DNA of 64,000 nt from Hymenopus coronatus (Eukaryota > Arthropoda > Insecta > Mantodea > Hymenopodidae), in NCBI GenBank assembly GCA_030762935.1, contig CM060900.1, positions 112,744,620-112,808,619 of the forward strand, given 5' to 3'. Positions 43,256 through 54,814 of this stretch are shown here, in pieces; the stretch's first letter is position 1; each line of letters begins with the position of its first letter. The notes beneath the pieces were generated by a model, which worked only from the letters and a program-made list of their open reading frames with translations, searched no databases and was not told the origin of the DNA. The translations under genes and the position numbers were made by a program.

Positions 43256-44885
43256 GGGGACATGTGGGTCAAAATGACCAAAAATGACATTTTTCAAAAA
43301 TTGGTTCATAGCCATGTATATAGTTTTGAGAATCTCCACACCAAATTTTAGAGTCATATTATTATACTAAGTAAGTTTTAAATTTTAAAGAGCCTAAGGC
43401 TGTGCAACATGTGCCACGCCCCTTTTGGCAAAATATCTTTTTCTGACTGTATTTCTTCCTATTTTGGCATGCAAATACTTTGAAAAATACTTAGGAGATG
43501 GTGTCTCCAGCGTCTTTAAAACAGCATTGGAAAGTAAACCATATGGTTCCTCATGCATAATAGAAAAATTGGAATGTGTTGGGCATGTACAAAAGAGAAT
43601 GAGCTCAAGATTGCTAAAACTAACCAAAGAAATGAAAGGAAAGAAACTGGAAGATCGCAAATTTAATGTGGAATTGGCAGGTTAAGTAAGAAAGACATTC
43701 AAAATATACTATGGAGCTGTTATAAGACAGAATATTGGTAATGTAATAAGCATGCAACAAGCTGTGTGGCCAATTAATTTTAACGAATTGTGCACAGATG
43801 TCAAACCTCAGCGTGGATTGTGTGGTGACTGTACAAATACAAAAAGGCACAAAACAATGGCGAGTCATATGTTCATAAACATAGCTTACCAGAAGTAATA
43901 ATGAATACTATAAAACCCATATTCAGAGCTCTGGCAAATCCAGAATTATTGAAAAAATGCATCCATGGCAAGTCTTAAAACTCCAACGAAAGTTTTAATG
44001 TTCTAATCTGGAAGCGTTGTCCCAAAACAATATGTTTATCTGCAACAGTTGTGTAAATAGCAACTTATGATGCAGTTTTAGTGTACAATGATGGCAATGT
44101 TGGAAGAATTCAGGTACTTAAAGAACTTGGATTTGAGCTGGGAACATTTACAAAGAAGATAACTCCAAGATTTTGACAAGAAACAGATCGACAATGCTGA
44201 TCGTGCAATTCAAACACTCCAGAAAAAGGCAAGGCAGCAGAACTCACTAAAGAGGATACATGCTGAAGACCAGCAGGAGGACCAGGATTATGGTGCTGGA
44301 GAGTTTTAAAGGTACCTAAACTCAAAACATGTATAGGCAAGCTTCGCAAACTTTAAAGTGTGATTTTCTGAATTTACAATTTCGGACTATAAGGAACATT
44401 TTCTTAAAAACTATCAGAGATAAAGCAATGAAACTTTGTATACTTCTTTCCTATTAATTAATGAACAATTGCCTACAGATTTTTTTTTCTTAAGTGTTCA
44501 TATTGAGATTCTGACTTGCATAGAGAAGAGATTTGTTTCACTCCCATTAATACCCCAAATTAATATTTTTTTTAAGAAACAGGAAATTATTGCAGCAAAC
44601 TTTTCTTTGCAGGGATTTGTTAAATATAATGTAAAGATATTGTGCAAAAAATTCAAATCCATATCTTCAATACTCAAGGAGAAAATGTTCCTTATGTTCT
44701 GTAATGTCAGGTTAGGTTATGTTTGTTCATTATTTAAATTTCTGAAAAGTCAGGATGCTGTAATAAGTTTGGTAATTGGAAACTATTGTGCTAAATAACT
44801 ATGTCAAATTTCAAATGGAGAGCTGTAGTAGATTAGAATCTGTGGCTAGTTTACTATTGCAGTGCATTTTGACCTACGGGTCCCC
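43256..44885 (+). mobile_element. TTAA-flanked DNA transposon (Kolobok-like) inside copia
   Basis: The element is 1630 bp. It is flanked by TTAA at 43,252-43,255 and 44,886-44,889. Terminal inverted repeats begin GGGGACATGTGGGTCAAAAT on the left and GGGGACCCGTAGGTCAAAAT on the right (reverse complement), identical at most of the first 22 positions. The copia reading frame is continuous across the site when one TTAA is counted, which proves the borders. It carries a degenerate transposase. Both piggyBac and Kolobok use TTAA; the protein is not piggyBac-like, so Kolobok is the better guess. Confidence 0.82.
43425..44310 (+). pseudogene. Transposase of the TTAA element (Mutator-like domain/Kolobok type), broken
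   Basis: The + strand opens with CKYFEKYLGDGVSSVFKTAL, then KLECVGHVQKRMSSRLLKL and TKEMKGKKLEDRKF in one 87-codon frame (43,425-43,685). Further frames give an intermittent series: NPELLKKCIHGKS, SNESFNVLIWKRCP (about 43,940-44,025), YDAVLVYNDGNVGRIQVLKE and LGFELGTFTKK (about 44,070-44,155). These resemble the Mutator-like transposase domain proteins that are abundant in molluscs and arthropods. GDG.SS and the ECVGHVQKR block are the most diagnostic parts. I infer rather than know that this family belongs to Kolobok. Confidence 0.65.
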
Positions 44886-44889
44886 TTAA

Positions 44890-46786
44890 TGCTCTTTGGG
44901 AAGCCCCGTTCTTAATGCATGCAGCAGTGATCATAGCTTCTGTCCACAACTTTTTTTAATCATACCCTGGTTCCTGCAGCATGGATCTGGACATTTCTAC
45001 CAATGATGTATTATTTGTTTCAGAAAGACCATTCATCCGCGGCTAATATGGAACAGGTAGGCGATGTTCAATGCTACACTTGGTCACAAAATCAGAAAAA
45101 TCTTTGTGTACTCCCCCACCCTCAATGTCAGACATAAGAAGGTTAATATTAAGCCCAGTTTAGTTTTCTACTGCAGGCAAGGCATTTAAACTATTTAACA
45201 CTTCATTCTTGTTATTAATACCACTTGTTAATAGAATTATTAATACAAATGTATTAATACAACTAAACAAATACCTTCCTTGTATAAACATGCATGAAAG
45301 TAAGGAGACAACGACTTCTAACAAATTCTTGGCTTTCTTTCTGATGGAATTAAAGGGCTTCTTTACAAATTTCCCTTTCATACATGAAACACGCTCTATA
45401 GATATTTCATCATTAAATAAATCTATGCCCGCATAAATTTCAACTCCAGCTGATTTTAAAATTCTTGTATAAAGACGCCCTAATCTTTTATGCCAAAATT
45501 TGTAGCTGTTTTTCTCTTAGTCAGATTTGCTGTCTCTGTATTGACATCTAAGAAAAACAGACTCCCTATTTCAAAAGCATTACTAAATCTGAACCCTACA
45601 TTGAAAAATCAGAATCGCTTACAATTGAATAGTGTGGCTGAGCAAAAGAAAAGAGCCTTGCCCTTATCAAATATTTTGCTTACTCACAGCAAATTACTGT
45701 TCATATCCAGAACAAACAAATACGCTAGTTGTTTTATCTACTATCATCCTCTTCTAAAATCACCGACATATTACCTTTACCTGCGCACCTGAACTCTTCT
45801 TTGCCAGCTGCAGCAATGCTTATTTCACTCGCTTTATTACTTTCACACTTTTGAATCCACTTTTCATTTCCTATCAGGTGACCTGTAGAACCTGAGTCTA
45901 TAATCCATTTTTCTGTCAACTTGTCTTCCGCTCCACATCGGCTTTTTCAGGCTGTGAATGATATATTCTGACCAGGCTTTGGTTTCTTGTCTTCTGAGTT
46001 GCGATTACCTTCCTCTCCAGCTGATCACTGTTACATTTTTTTTACAGTCCCTGACGAGATGCGATAATGATATACACCAAGAGTACCTATTTTTGTTTAT
46101 TGTTGCTGTAGGTGTTACTATAGTTTGATATTTTCTGAAAGCTAGTGTTGGGGGTGAGAATGAACAGGAAAATGCTATGTTGATTTCCCCGGTCCTGGCG
46201 GTATACTCCATCAACTTCTGCGCAATCAAATAACCCCTAATCGTCACTCCACAGTTGCAATGAGTTTGACCAATGGATTCGAAACGATCCGAATAATCTC
46301 TCTAGCATCATTGCACCAACCAGTGCATCGTCTAATTGCTTTACCGCGCAACGCAGCTGTTCATCGATGTTGACAAACGCTTATATGTACTCGTTCAGAC
46401 TTGAGAAATTTCCTTGACTTAACGGTCAAAATTTCGAAGTATTTTGCTTATCCTGTTGTTGGTCTCGAATACCTTTGCAAACTGCTTCCAAGCTTCCTTT
46501 GCCGTTTTTACTTCTCTAATGTAGGAATAGCTAGCTGACTTCACCGTAAGGCCTATCTTGCTTTTAGCCTTAGCGTCGCGTTTGGCTCTGGTTGCTGCAT
46601 CAATTGGTTCTCCTTCAGGTACCATTCACTGCTTTCCCAAACTCTTACATCTCTCAGATAGAATATAGCCGTTTTCCAGCCTAAGTAATTCCACCTCCTT
46701 TCAAGCCGGGCACATGACGGTAACGAGGCTACGATATAATTCACACATTGATTCTCTCCTACGGTTACATGTATAACTATGTACAT
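44890..46786 (-). pseudogene. Copia gag, protease and integrase 5' part
   Basis: Gag begins near 46,700 with NYLGWKTAIFYLRDV, then VKSASYSYIREVKTAKEAWK and FETNNRISKILRNF (UBN2-type gag). A knuckle-like SHLVRDCKK follows at about 46,050. The protease active site is WIIDSGSTGHLIGNEKWI (about 45,919-45,860). The integrase C-terminal part of the core reads MNGLSETNNTSLVEMSRSML (about 45,035-44,975), where the family has Q.NG.AER.NR. Reading frames change several times. The gene is interrupted at TTAA 44,886. Confidence 0.82.
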
Positions 46787-46799
46787 GTTTCTTTATTAT

Positions 46800-47245
46800 A
46801 ATTCGGATCTTACTAACAACTAGTTGATCACAATAAAAGTTAAAATGTTTGGGGCATGAAGTGTTTCCAAAATAAAACTAAAAATGTGTAGTTTCATTAT
46901 TAAAAGGGAGAACGCAGTTAAATATGATCGTAATAATTGGAAAATTATCAAAGAGGGATTAAATACACGCATTTGTAAACCAAAAATAACCTTTCTTCCA
47001 GATTATTTTAATTATAATTTTTTTAATTTACCACATGCCATTACAACGCAGGTAGCATATGCAAATATAGTGAAAGATAGTGAAAATACCATATTGATGC
47101 ATCTAATTTAAATAGTCTTTCAACTAATAAGTTTACTTTGTGCGGGACTTTTAATGATCTTCTACTTTACATAGTCTCCGTATTTACTACTTATAAAGCC
47201 GAAGACTATTATTGTATATTTAATTATGCAATTTAAAAGATCATA
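46800..47245. other. Unassigned stretch
   Basis: Upstream of the copia gag remnant. The expected 5' LTR and primer-binding site were not recognised. Confidence 0.4.
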
Positions 47246-47249
47246 TGGA

Positions 47250-47455
47250 CCGCGCCGTGGCCGAGTGGTTAGACCACTCGCCTCTCACCTAGACGGGTTT
47301 GATCCCACCGCATGTGAGATTTGTGAGCGGGGCAGGGGTGGGTTTTCTCCGGTTTCCCCCGCCATCGCATTCTACCAGTGCTCCATCTACATTCCACGTA
47401 TCGCCAGTGCCATCGCCTGAAAGTAGTAAAAGCGGGCGCTAAACGCTACAAAAAT
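47250..47455 (+). mobile_element. tRNA-derived SINE, family A
   Basis: The best-preserved head: CGCGCCGTGGCCGAGTGGTT, AGACCACTCGCCTCTCACC, B box GGTTTGATCCC. The body is GGGTTTTCTCCGGTTTCCCC and the tail AGTAGTAAAAGCGGGCGCTA. The TGGCCGAGTGG A box resembles Leu/Ser tRNAs. The GTGGTGGACAAAGCG segment is shortened here. Confidence 0.92.
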
Positions 47456-47673
47456 AGATCATGGATGTAGTATTGTATCCCTTACCTTTTCTAATAAACT
47501 GGATATACAGGAATCACTTTCCTAGATGCCTTAAATATACTCTGATAATTCCGATAGATTAGAACAACGATATAAAATTATATTAATAACTATAGACCAA
47601 TTTCATTTATCCAATTATACAAAGTGATCAAAGTGGTTATTATAACAGTTAACAGTTAAGCGACTTCTTCTCG

Positions 47674-47921
47674 TGTGGCCGTGGCCGAGTTAGACCACTC
47701 GCCTGTCATTAAGGTGGCCCAGGTTCGATCCCAGGCGACCGCATGTGGAACTTCAGTTGGACAAAGCGGCGCAGGGGCGGTTTTTTTCGGGTGCTCCGGT
47801 TTCCCATGTCATCGCATTTCTGCATTCTTCATTGCAGGTATCATCAACGTAATTGCCTGCGGTGCCATATGTAGTAAAAGTTGTCGTTAAACACTATTAC
47901 AAAAAAAAAAAAAAAAAAAAA
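47674..47921 (+). mobile_element. tRNA-derived SINE, family A, with poly(A)
   Basis: Head GTGGCCGTGGCCGAGT, B box GGTTCGATCCC (47,723-47,733), body GGACAAAGCGGCGCAGGGGC, tail GTAGTAAAAGTTGTCGTTAA and ACACTATTAC, then A21. The long pure A-tail suggests it is one of the younger copies. Confidence 0.92.
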
Positions 47922-48165
47922 GAAGTCATATAAGCTATTATTCAACAGTTCTCAGTTTGGGTTTAGAGAAGGACTCTCTACAGCTGATGCTGTGGAGGAT
48001 CGTGTTGACTCGTTGGAATAAAAGACTATCTATACGGTTATATTAAGTGATTGGAATAAAATGTTTGATACTATATTACATGCAATAACTAAACTTCAGT
48101 GTTATATAATTCATTGAAATCAGCTAAAATGTATGCAGTTGTATTTAATTGATAAAATGCAAACA

Positions 48166-48393
48166 GGTCCCGCCGAGTTGTTAAGACCACTCCCTCTCAC
48201 AAAGGCGGCCCGGGGTTCGATCCCAGACGACCGCAAGTGGGACTTGTGGTGGAAAAAGCGGCGCAGGGGCGGGTTTTATCCGGATTCTCCGGTTTCCCCT
48301 TCCATCGCATTCCACCAATGCTACATCTTCATTTCATGTATTATCCGAAGCATCGCCTGCGGTGCAATATATAGTAAAAGCGGGCATTAAAAT
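48166..48393 (+). mobile_element. tRNA-derived SINE, family A
   Basis: Head GGTCCCGCCGAGTTGTTAAG, B box GGTTCGATCCC, body GGTGGAAAAAGCGGCGCAGG, tail TAGTAAAAGCGGGCATTAAA. The head is damaged, the rest well kept. Confidence 0.9.
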
Positions 48394-48399
48394 TATAAA

Positions 48400-49195
48400 C
48401 AGCTGGAAATAACCAGTTCTCAAGTTTCTTGCAAGCTAAGGAAGAAGTCGCACAATGCTTGACAATTTCTTATTTATTGTTAAATAATGACCTTTCATTA
48501 CATTTGTCACATAAAACCACAATATACCCGATGACACAACATACCATACTACTGGTAAAGGCCTGCAAACTATAAAACAAAACTAATGAAATTATGTGGA
48601 GTAAACAATGCACTGTAGGTTCATATAAATAAACTCATTATTAATTAAACAAAAACTGAAAATATAATTGTTAGATTACAACAGCCAATATACCAATAAA
48701 TCGTTACAATAATATGCATACATATCGACTATTCTCTAAATTAAGCTGTTCATGTCCAACGGCTATGCTTAAAATTGGCTTGGGTTGTATATTTATTTAA
48801 CCGAATAACACTATCGGTGAGTAAAAGGTATGAGATAAATGGCTATGCTTCCTTCCATACATATTTACTTTAAGGGCCGCTATTCTGGGGGAATTCCACT
48901 GGAGATTCTTAAGTGGCAGAAAGAGATATTCAAACAATTTAAAAATATTTCAAAATCATTTTAAATGCTTAAAAATGGTTCGTTTACCCAAAATGTATGT
49001 ACTACATTGTTTATTATCTATTAAGAAAATCGTTTCCACATTTTACTGCCGCACAAATCTTCGTAGTCATGATATTAGTCCAAGAAAACAGAAAACCACT
49101 ATAGATATTCAATTGTTAAATAAATTAGATGGTTCTGGCTACAATTGACCATTTTAAAAATGTTTTGATTAAATGATTTGAAACAAATACGCATT
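48400..49195. other. Unassigned stretch
   Basis: AT-rich; no coding sequence or repeat recognised between two SINEs. Confidence 0.4.
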
Positions 49196-49197
49196 AT

Positions 49198-49445
49198 GCC
49201 CGCCTGGGTAGTGTGGTGGTAACGTGTCTGCCTCACATTCAAAAGGTCGTGAGTTCGAATCTCGCTTAGGGTGAGAATCTCGCCTAAGGTTTCTTTCGGG
49301 GTTTTCCCTTATCCTGAGAAGACGAATGTCAAGTAACTTTAAGATCCATGGACCCCGAAATCATTTGAGCATCATTTCATCAATTTCGTTCATCGTCCGA
49401 TATGACCAATCAGGTTAAAGGACGTTAAGCTACAAAAACAAAAAA

Positions 49446-49476
<31 letters not shown>
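49198..49476 (+). mobile_element. tRNA-derived SINE, family B, with poly(A)
   Basis: Head GCCCGCCTGGGTAGTGTGGT with TGGTGGTAACGTGTCTGCC, and a B box, AGTTCGAATCTC. The body contains AAGGTTTCTTTCGGGGTTTT and GAGAAGACGAATGTC, then ATCGTCCGATATGACCAATC. The tail is GGTTAAAGGACGTTAAGCTA with CAAAAACAAAAAAC, then a pure A run of about 30. Full length and evidently young. The body differs from family A, but the last 20 bases before the A-tail are similar. Confidence 0.88.
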
Positions 49477-49479
<3 letters not shown>

Positions 49480-49777
49480 ACATGTCAGCCTTTTTCTTAT
49501 AGTAACACACATGAAGTTACGTTTTAGATTTCACTATAACCGACTATCTATTTTTTTTATAAGGTTTGTGTTATATATGGGGATAGGTGTGTTTATTTAT
49601 TCTAATTTGTATTCATAATTGTTAAGCATTTATTAGACAATAGACTGAGTTAAATAATAACTTTTTCTACATAAAAGCTAAAGAAAGTATTGTATTCCTC
49701 CCAAAAATTTGATGTCGAGTTTTCGCCGGAAAAAAAAAAATTAGAAAAATGTCCGTGTGCGCATGTGTGTCTCTCAT

Positions 49778-49980
49778 AGTGCTCAATGCCTGTTTTTACT
49801 ATAATGGCACCGCAGGCGATGACACATGGAATGAAGATGCAGCAACGGTTGAATGTGATGGCGGAGTGAACCGGAGAAAACCCGCCCCTGCGCCGCTTTT
49901 TCCACATGCGGTCGCTAGGGATCGAACCTGGTCCGCCTAGATGAGAAGCTAGTGGTCTAATCACTCGACCATGGCGCGCC
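49778..49980 (-). mobile_element. tRNA-derived SINE, family A
   Basis: Reverse orientation: AGTGCTCAATGCCTGTTTTT (tail complement), GGCACCGCAGGCGATGACAC, body with AAACCCGCCCCTGCGCCGC, then GATCGAACCTGG (B box complement) and CGACCATGGCGCGCC (head). Confidence 0.92.
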
Positions 49981-49984
49981 TGTC

Positions 49985-50960
49985 TGTCCGTGCTTCTGTG
50001 TGTGACTGTGGGCAGCATAGCACAAAAACGAAAAGATTGTTAAATACCAAACTTGGTATTTGTGTCTAGTATCTTCCAAGAATGCGAGACGGCAATTTTC
50101 AAGAAAATTCCCCACCATAATCTACCCTTTACATGGACATTTTTGGAAAATTCTGTTTTTCTCAAAAATGGCTTTAACATTTTTGATAAAAATAAGATAT
50201 TTATATCACAAATTAAACTTATTTTTTCTATTTTCTGGGTATAGCCTGTTTGTTCTAGATGATATTTGCAAAAGTTTGCCCAACGGTTAAACCGCGAGAG
50301 ATAGACAAAAACTTACCATAAAAAATGTGGATCTCGTTAAAACACACAATTTATGTCATATACATTTTTGTTGTAGAGTTGGCCGTTTTCGATATATTCT
50401 TTGTTATTGGCATCAATTTTAAACTACCCAACTTTTCTGAAACGGGACCACACAAAGCGAACCGGAATCCAATTGTTTCATATAGTGATGAGCTTTTAAA
50501 ATATTTGACTATCGCTTTAGTCTAATCTATTTCCTTATTTCCCTCCTACTTACAAGGAAGCAAGTAATAAGCCCAATTCTGCTAATATTTATCTCGATTA
50601 GCATGGAGTAGATAAAAGAATGTTTTGTAAGAATAGTTTGTATATGAAACAGCTAGAGAAGGTTATGTGAACGGAACACCAGATTATTTCAGTCATTTTT
50701 AAGGAGTAATGGAATTTCTAGTCAGCTAGGGATATACTTTATAAACTTGAGATTATATTTATATCTTAATCTAATGTCAGATTTGGATTGTAATATGTGT
50801 ACATTGTGTTTTATAGTAGTCAAGATTTAACGTTCTTTATTTATTTCTTTGTTTATCCTCCTCGTATGTAGCAGTTAGATCTTACAAGCCAGCGCCTTAG
50901 ATCAGAACATGGGATGATCAGCCCTATGCCTTGTATGAACATGAGGAAGTGATTGATATG
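49985..50960. other. Unassigned stretch
   Basis: No coding sequence recognised between the two reverse-orientation SINEs. Confidence 0.4.
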
Positions 50961-50964
50961 AAAT

Positions 50965-51141
50965 GACGGTGAAAAGGATGACAGGAAAGATGATTATGGA
51001 CCATTTGGTGGAATGAGTGAGGCGGGGTGGAGAAGCCGGAGAAAACTCTCCGATTCGTCAACCATAAATACCATATCCCTGGGATGGAACCCGGGCCGCA
51101 TAGATGAGAGGCGAGCTTCTATACACTCGGCCACGGCGCGC
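50965..51141 (-). mobile_element. tRNA-derived SINE, family A, diverged
   Basis: The head complement GGCCACGGCGCGC ends at 51,141, with GATGAGAGGCGAG and B box complement GGAACCCGGGC. The body is strongly diverged (GAGAAGCCGGAGAAAACTC) and the tail is unclear, so the left boundary is approximate. Confidence 0.75.
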
Positions 51142-51227
51142 TTCCAGGGTTTAATTAGTTTGTAAAGCTGAACAGCTTTTATGATTACACGTTAAATCAA
51201 TTATACACAAAACAATGAAAGAGGGAA

Positions 51228-51230
<3 letters not shown>

Positions 51231-51270
<40 letters not shown>
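51231..51270. repeat. (TG)20 microsatellite
   Basis: Forty bases of uninterrupted TG. Confidence 0.95.
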
Positions 51271-51273
<3 letters not shown>

Positions 51274-51382
51274 CGAGTTTCTTCATTCTGCACGCTTATT
51301 CCAGAGAATGTTAATATATTGTAATATATAGTTTTTTTTTCTAGAAAATGGAAAAGTGGAATGAGGGTTTTCTCAAGTAATC

Positions 51383-51597
<215 letters not shown>

Positions 51598-51599
51598 TT

Positions 51600-53350
51600 A
51601 TTTATTTATTTTTTCCTTTTTATATGTATATATTCTTTGCGAGTGGAGCTCTGATGATTTGTGTTTTTGTTGGCTTCACTGATCGGACGTGAACCGTCAA
51701 ACGCTGTTCTGTGCGTCAAATATACTACGAAAGAAAATAAATTTAATCGTATGGTACGGGTGTATGACTTTATATATTGCATTCTATCAAGAAAACTGAT
51801 AAAGGTAATCTTTGTTTTATCTTGGTTTAAAATGATGAGGAAATATCAATAGAAATAGATTATGAATTTGTGCTTGGATGCATTGGTATTTACAAGAGGG
51901 AGTAGGTACGCAAGTTAACCTGTAAAGGATTAGTTAATATCATTTATTAGCATTTGCTCTATAGAAACCAGCCTAAAACTGTATATATGTTCTAAAACAT
52001 TTGTAATATCGCAGGCTTTCCCATAATGAATGAAGGTTCTGAACGGAGATTTCCATTCTGGAAATGTATGCAAATCTTGAAAGTTCATAGTTCATAATAA
52101 TTATGAATGTGACTGTTAAACAAAAACAAGTCAGAATCGGTAGTATTATATAGCGGTATACAAAGTAATTTACGTAAGTAGGTACACAGTGAGCAGAGAA
52201 AATAAACATTGATGACTTAAGTATCTGTGATTTAAAATAAATTTTGTTTTCGCCCACTCATTCAAAAGCAGCATTTTATCGGCATTAATATAATATTGCA
52301 TTAACTCATTCCTTCCCTTGATCCCATTTTCTGCAAAGATATAACGAGTCAGAGGAATGCAAGCCAAGAAATCTTTGTTGGTTAAAGATGTTTAGTATTC
52401 CCCCTGCCAAGAAAAAAGCTTTACCTGGCAGGTAACAATAATAAGGAATTTGGACAAACAAACGTTTCCTGTTTTAATATTTCTCTAAAGTATTCTCTGT
52501 GCATCTGTTATCCCATGCTTAAACTTAACTATACACACAAATTATAGTGCTCTTTACAAACCAGTGCCAAGGACACCAGTAAATGTTATCAGATGTTTGG
52601 CCTAAGAACAGCCACTGAGTGATTTGTAAATTAGTGACACAGTGATGTGTGCTTAAGGATTTGAAGTGCTTGATAAGGTAGGTTTGTTTTTATTTTCTCT
52701 ACGTAAATAATGGAGATAGCATTGTGTAGATCCTTCTGTTTGTTTACATTATGTAATGTTTGATAATGCCTAAAACTTAATATAATACCGGAATTAAGAT
52801 TACTTCTGACAACCAGTAATATGATAATGGATAACGTTTCCATAGATTATCCAGATTTGAAAGTGTTGAAAATATTAGCAAGTTCAGACTTAAAATCCAC
52901 TAGATTTTGGAGGTTATGACCACCTCTTGGGATCACTGGAGTTTTAGTTTCACAGATTACCCCCTTGGCTATGCCCTGCTTTCACACAGCCACAACTGCT
53001 CCACTCCTCTATTTATAAAAAAACATCCCTCTGCTATGCTTTGCAGATTAGGGCTCTCCACATTGCACTATACTTCGTAGCTTGGGGCTCTAAAACGTTT
53101 ATAGTGTGGGATTCATGTATACAATTCATAGCAACAAGAGTTAACCTTAAATATAGTCCTCTAGTTTTTGAAGACAGTGTCCTTGGGTTTCCTTCAAATT
53201 ATCCTTGGAATCTTCTATATTGAATAAACACATTGGTATCTCTAGTTGCCATTATGCTGTTATTTATATTACTCCACAACATTCAGTGTTTTCTGTACTT
53301 CATTTATTTCAACATTTAGTATTATTTCTACCAGTGAGGTATGTGCAACC
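51600..53350. other. Unassigned stretch
   Basis: No gene or element recognised. Overlapping short frames are not supported. Confidence 0.4.

Positions 53351-53356
<6 letters not shown>

Positions 53357-53423
<67 letters not shown>
53357..53423. repeat. (TC)n(AC)n compound microsatellite
   Basis: About 46 bp TC followed by about 21 bp AC, the same compound form as at the LINE tail near 20,950 but without a LINE attached. Confidence 0.95.
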
Positions 53424-53424
53424 A

Positions 53425-54150
53425 AGTTTATTGGATTTTTCACCCCAGTAATGAAAACTGTACATTTTTGACATGAGAAGAGACAGTGGGGAAAACATGC
53501 TCCTGAACTGCCATTTTAGAAATATTACAAATATTAGATATTTTAAAATTGTTTCTCACATTCCTGCCCAAAGAAGTCTTTCATATACCACTTGTGTATG
53601 GTATTATTCAATACATTAGATAGCTGTACATGGTCACTCTTTCTGGAAAATCAGGGAAAATCGGGAATTTTAAAGAGGCCAGGGAGAATCAGGGAATACT
53701 TTTAAAAAATACCAAAAATCAGGGAAATATATAGAGCTTTTTAAAAAAAGTAGGGTTTTTTTTTCTAAAAATGTTATTCTTAACATACACTGAAAGTTAG
53801 CCTAATAAAAAATCAAACAAAATACATCACTTCTGCTCTTGATAATTTATCATGGTTAAGTGGAATCCAGTAAAGACTGATAAGTTTATTCATATTCTAC
53901 AGCAAGGCATTGTAGTATTCTGTTACCACACGTTTATAGTTATATCGTTTAAGTTTTGGTACAGATAAAGTTCATAGTATTCACTAATGAACCATTTACT
54001 ACAAGACTTTCTGCCTTGAACTAATTGTTTGACTGGGAATAGATGTAATATTATAGGCTACAGAAAGCTTCCATTTGATTAATGGTAACACATTATTTTC
54101 CTATTTTTATTATATTTACAATTATTTTAAATAGAAATTTATTAAAAAAA
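53425..54150. other. Unassigned stretch with repeated TCAGGGAA motif
   Basis: From 53,645 to 53,735 the motif AATCAGGGAAWAT and close variants (ATCGGGAATTT, CCAGGGAGAATC) recur at short intervals. It looks like a decayed low-complexity or miniature element. No coding sequence. Confidence 0.4.
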
Positions 54151-54210
54151 GAAATAAAATAAAAGAATTTGAGTTGGTTTTTGTAACACAAACATCACTT
54201 ATTTTTACTT

Positions 54211-54253
54211 ACTGGGACCGGTTTCGGGTAACACTTGTTCCCATTTTCAACCC
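54211..54253 (-). ncRNA. Hammerhead-like motif, left arm of PLE copy D
   Basis: The minus strand has TTGAAAA (core 1, consensus CTGANGA), stem II GGGAAC/GTTACCC with an AAGT loop, then CGAAAC and CGGTC (core 2, a three-pair stem III ACC/GGT, cleavage triplet GTC). Two core-1 positions depart from consensus (C3 to U and G8 to A). The architecture matches the minimal hammerheads of PLE terminal repeats. Confidence 0.55.
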
Positions 54254-54814
54254 TTAATTCTGACTAAATCTTTCTTCATTGGCGTCAATGATGGGGGGTG
54301 GTGGTGTATCAATTGTGGAGGCATCTGTTGCTGGATCTATGAACTTCCAGAGGTTGCTGTATGGTGGCAAATCAAAATTCATGATATGGCTCTTTTTCTT
54401 CATGATGTAGATCTTCTCCCAGACATCTAATTCTATGGGTTTATAAGCTGGTTTTAACAGTTTTATATTCAGTGTGATTCAGTGTCCTGATGTCTAAAAA
54501 TGATGGGCAACTGCTGATTTTTCTATTTGTTTGTATTTTAGGTTTCTCATGTATTCCTTCAATCTGGTCTCCAAACTTCTCTTTGTCCTTCCAATATACA
54601 CCAGATTACAGTCTGAGCATTAGAAGTAGACAAGAGAATACATAAATACAAAAAACTGAACTGCATAACACACACAACCACCCTACAGAACCTCAGTGAC
54701 CAACCTCAATTCAGAAAATTCACCTATCATCCTTGGGCACACAACAAACTTCAGAAAATATTCAGGAATTATAACATCACCTTAGCTCCAAAAAACAACT
54801 ACAGCATTCAGAAA

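Larger units (their letters stand above)
42130..46790 (-). mobile_element. Ty1/copia retrotransposon relic, split by a DNA transposon
   Basis: Minus-strand gag-pol debris in the copia order: gag, protease, integrase, then reverse transcriptase. No long terminal repeats were recognised at either end, and the RT breaks off near 42,130. A 1630-bp TTAA-flanked element (43,256-44,885) lies within the integrase. Numerous stops and frameshifts show it was already old or has decayed since. Confidence 0.85.

Noticed and set aside
47226..48390. Several 64-85-codon frames with Pro/Arg-rich sequence
   Set aside because: They translate the family A SINEs; the repeated SHLDG or SPAIAF words come from the repeat.
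53205..53476. Ser-Leu repeat open frames
   Set aside because: Translation of the (TC)n(AC)n microsatellite.
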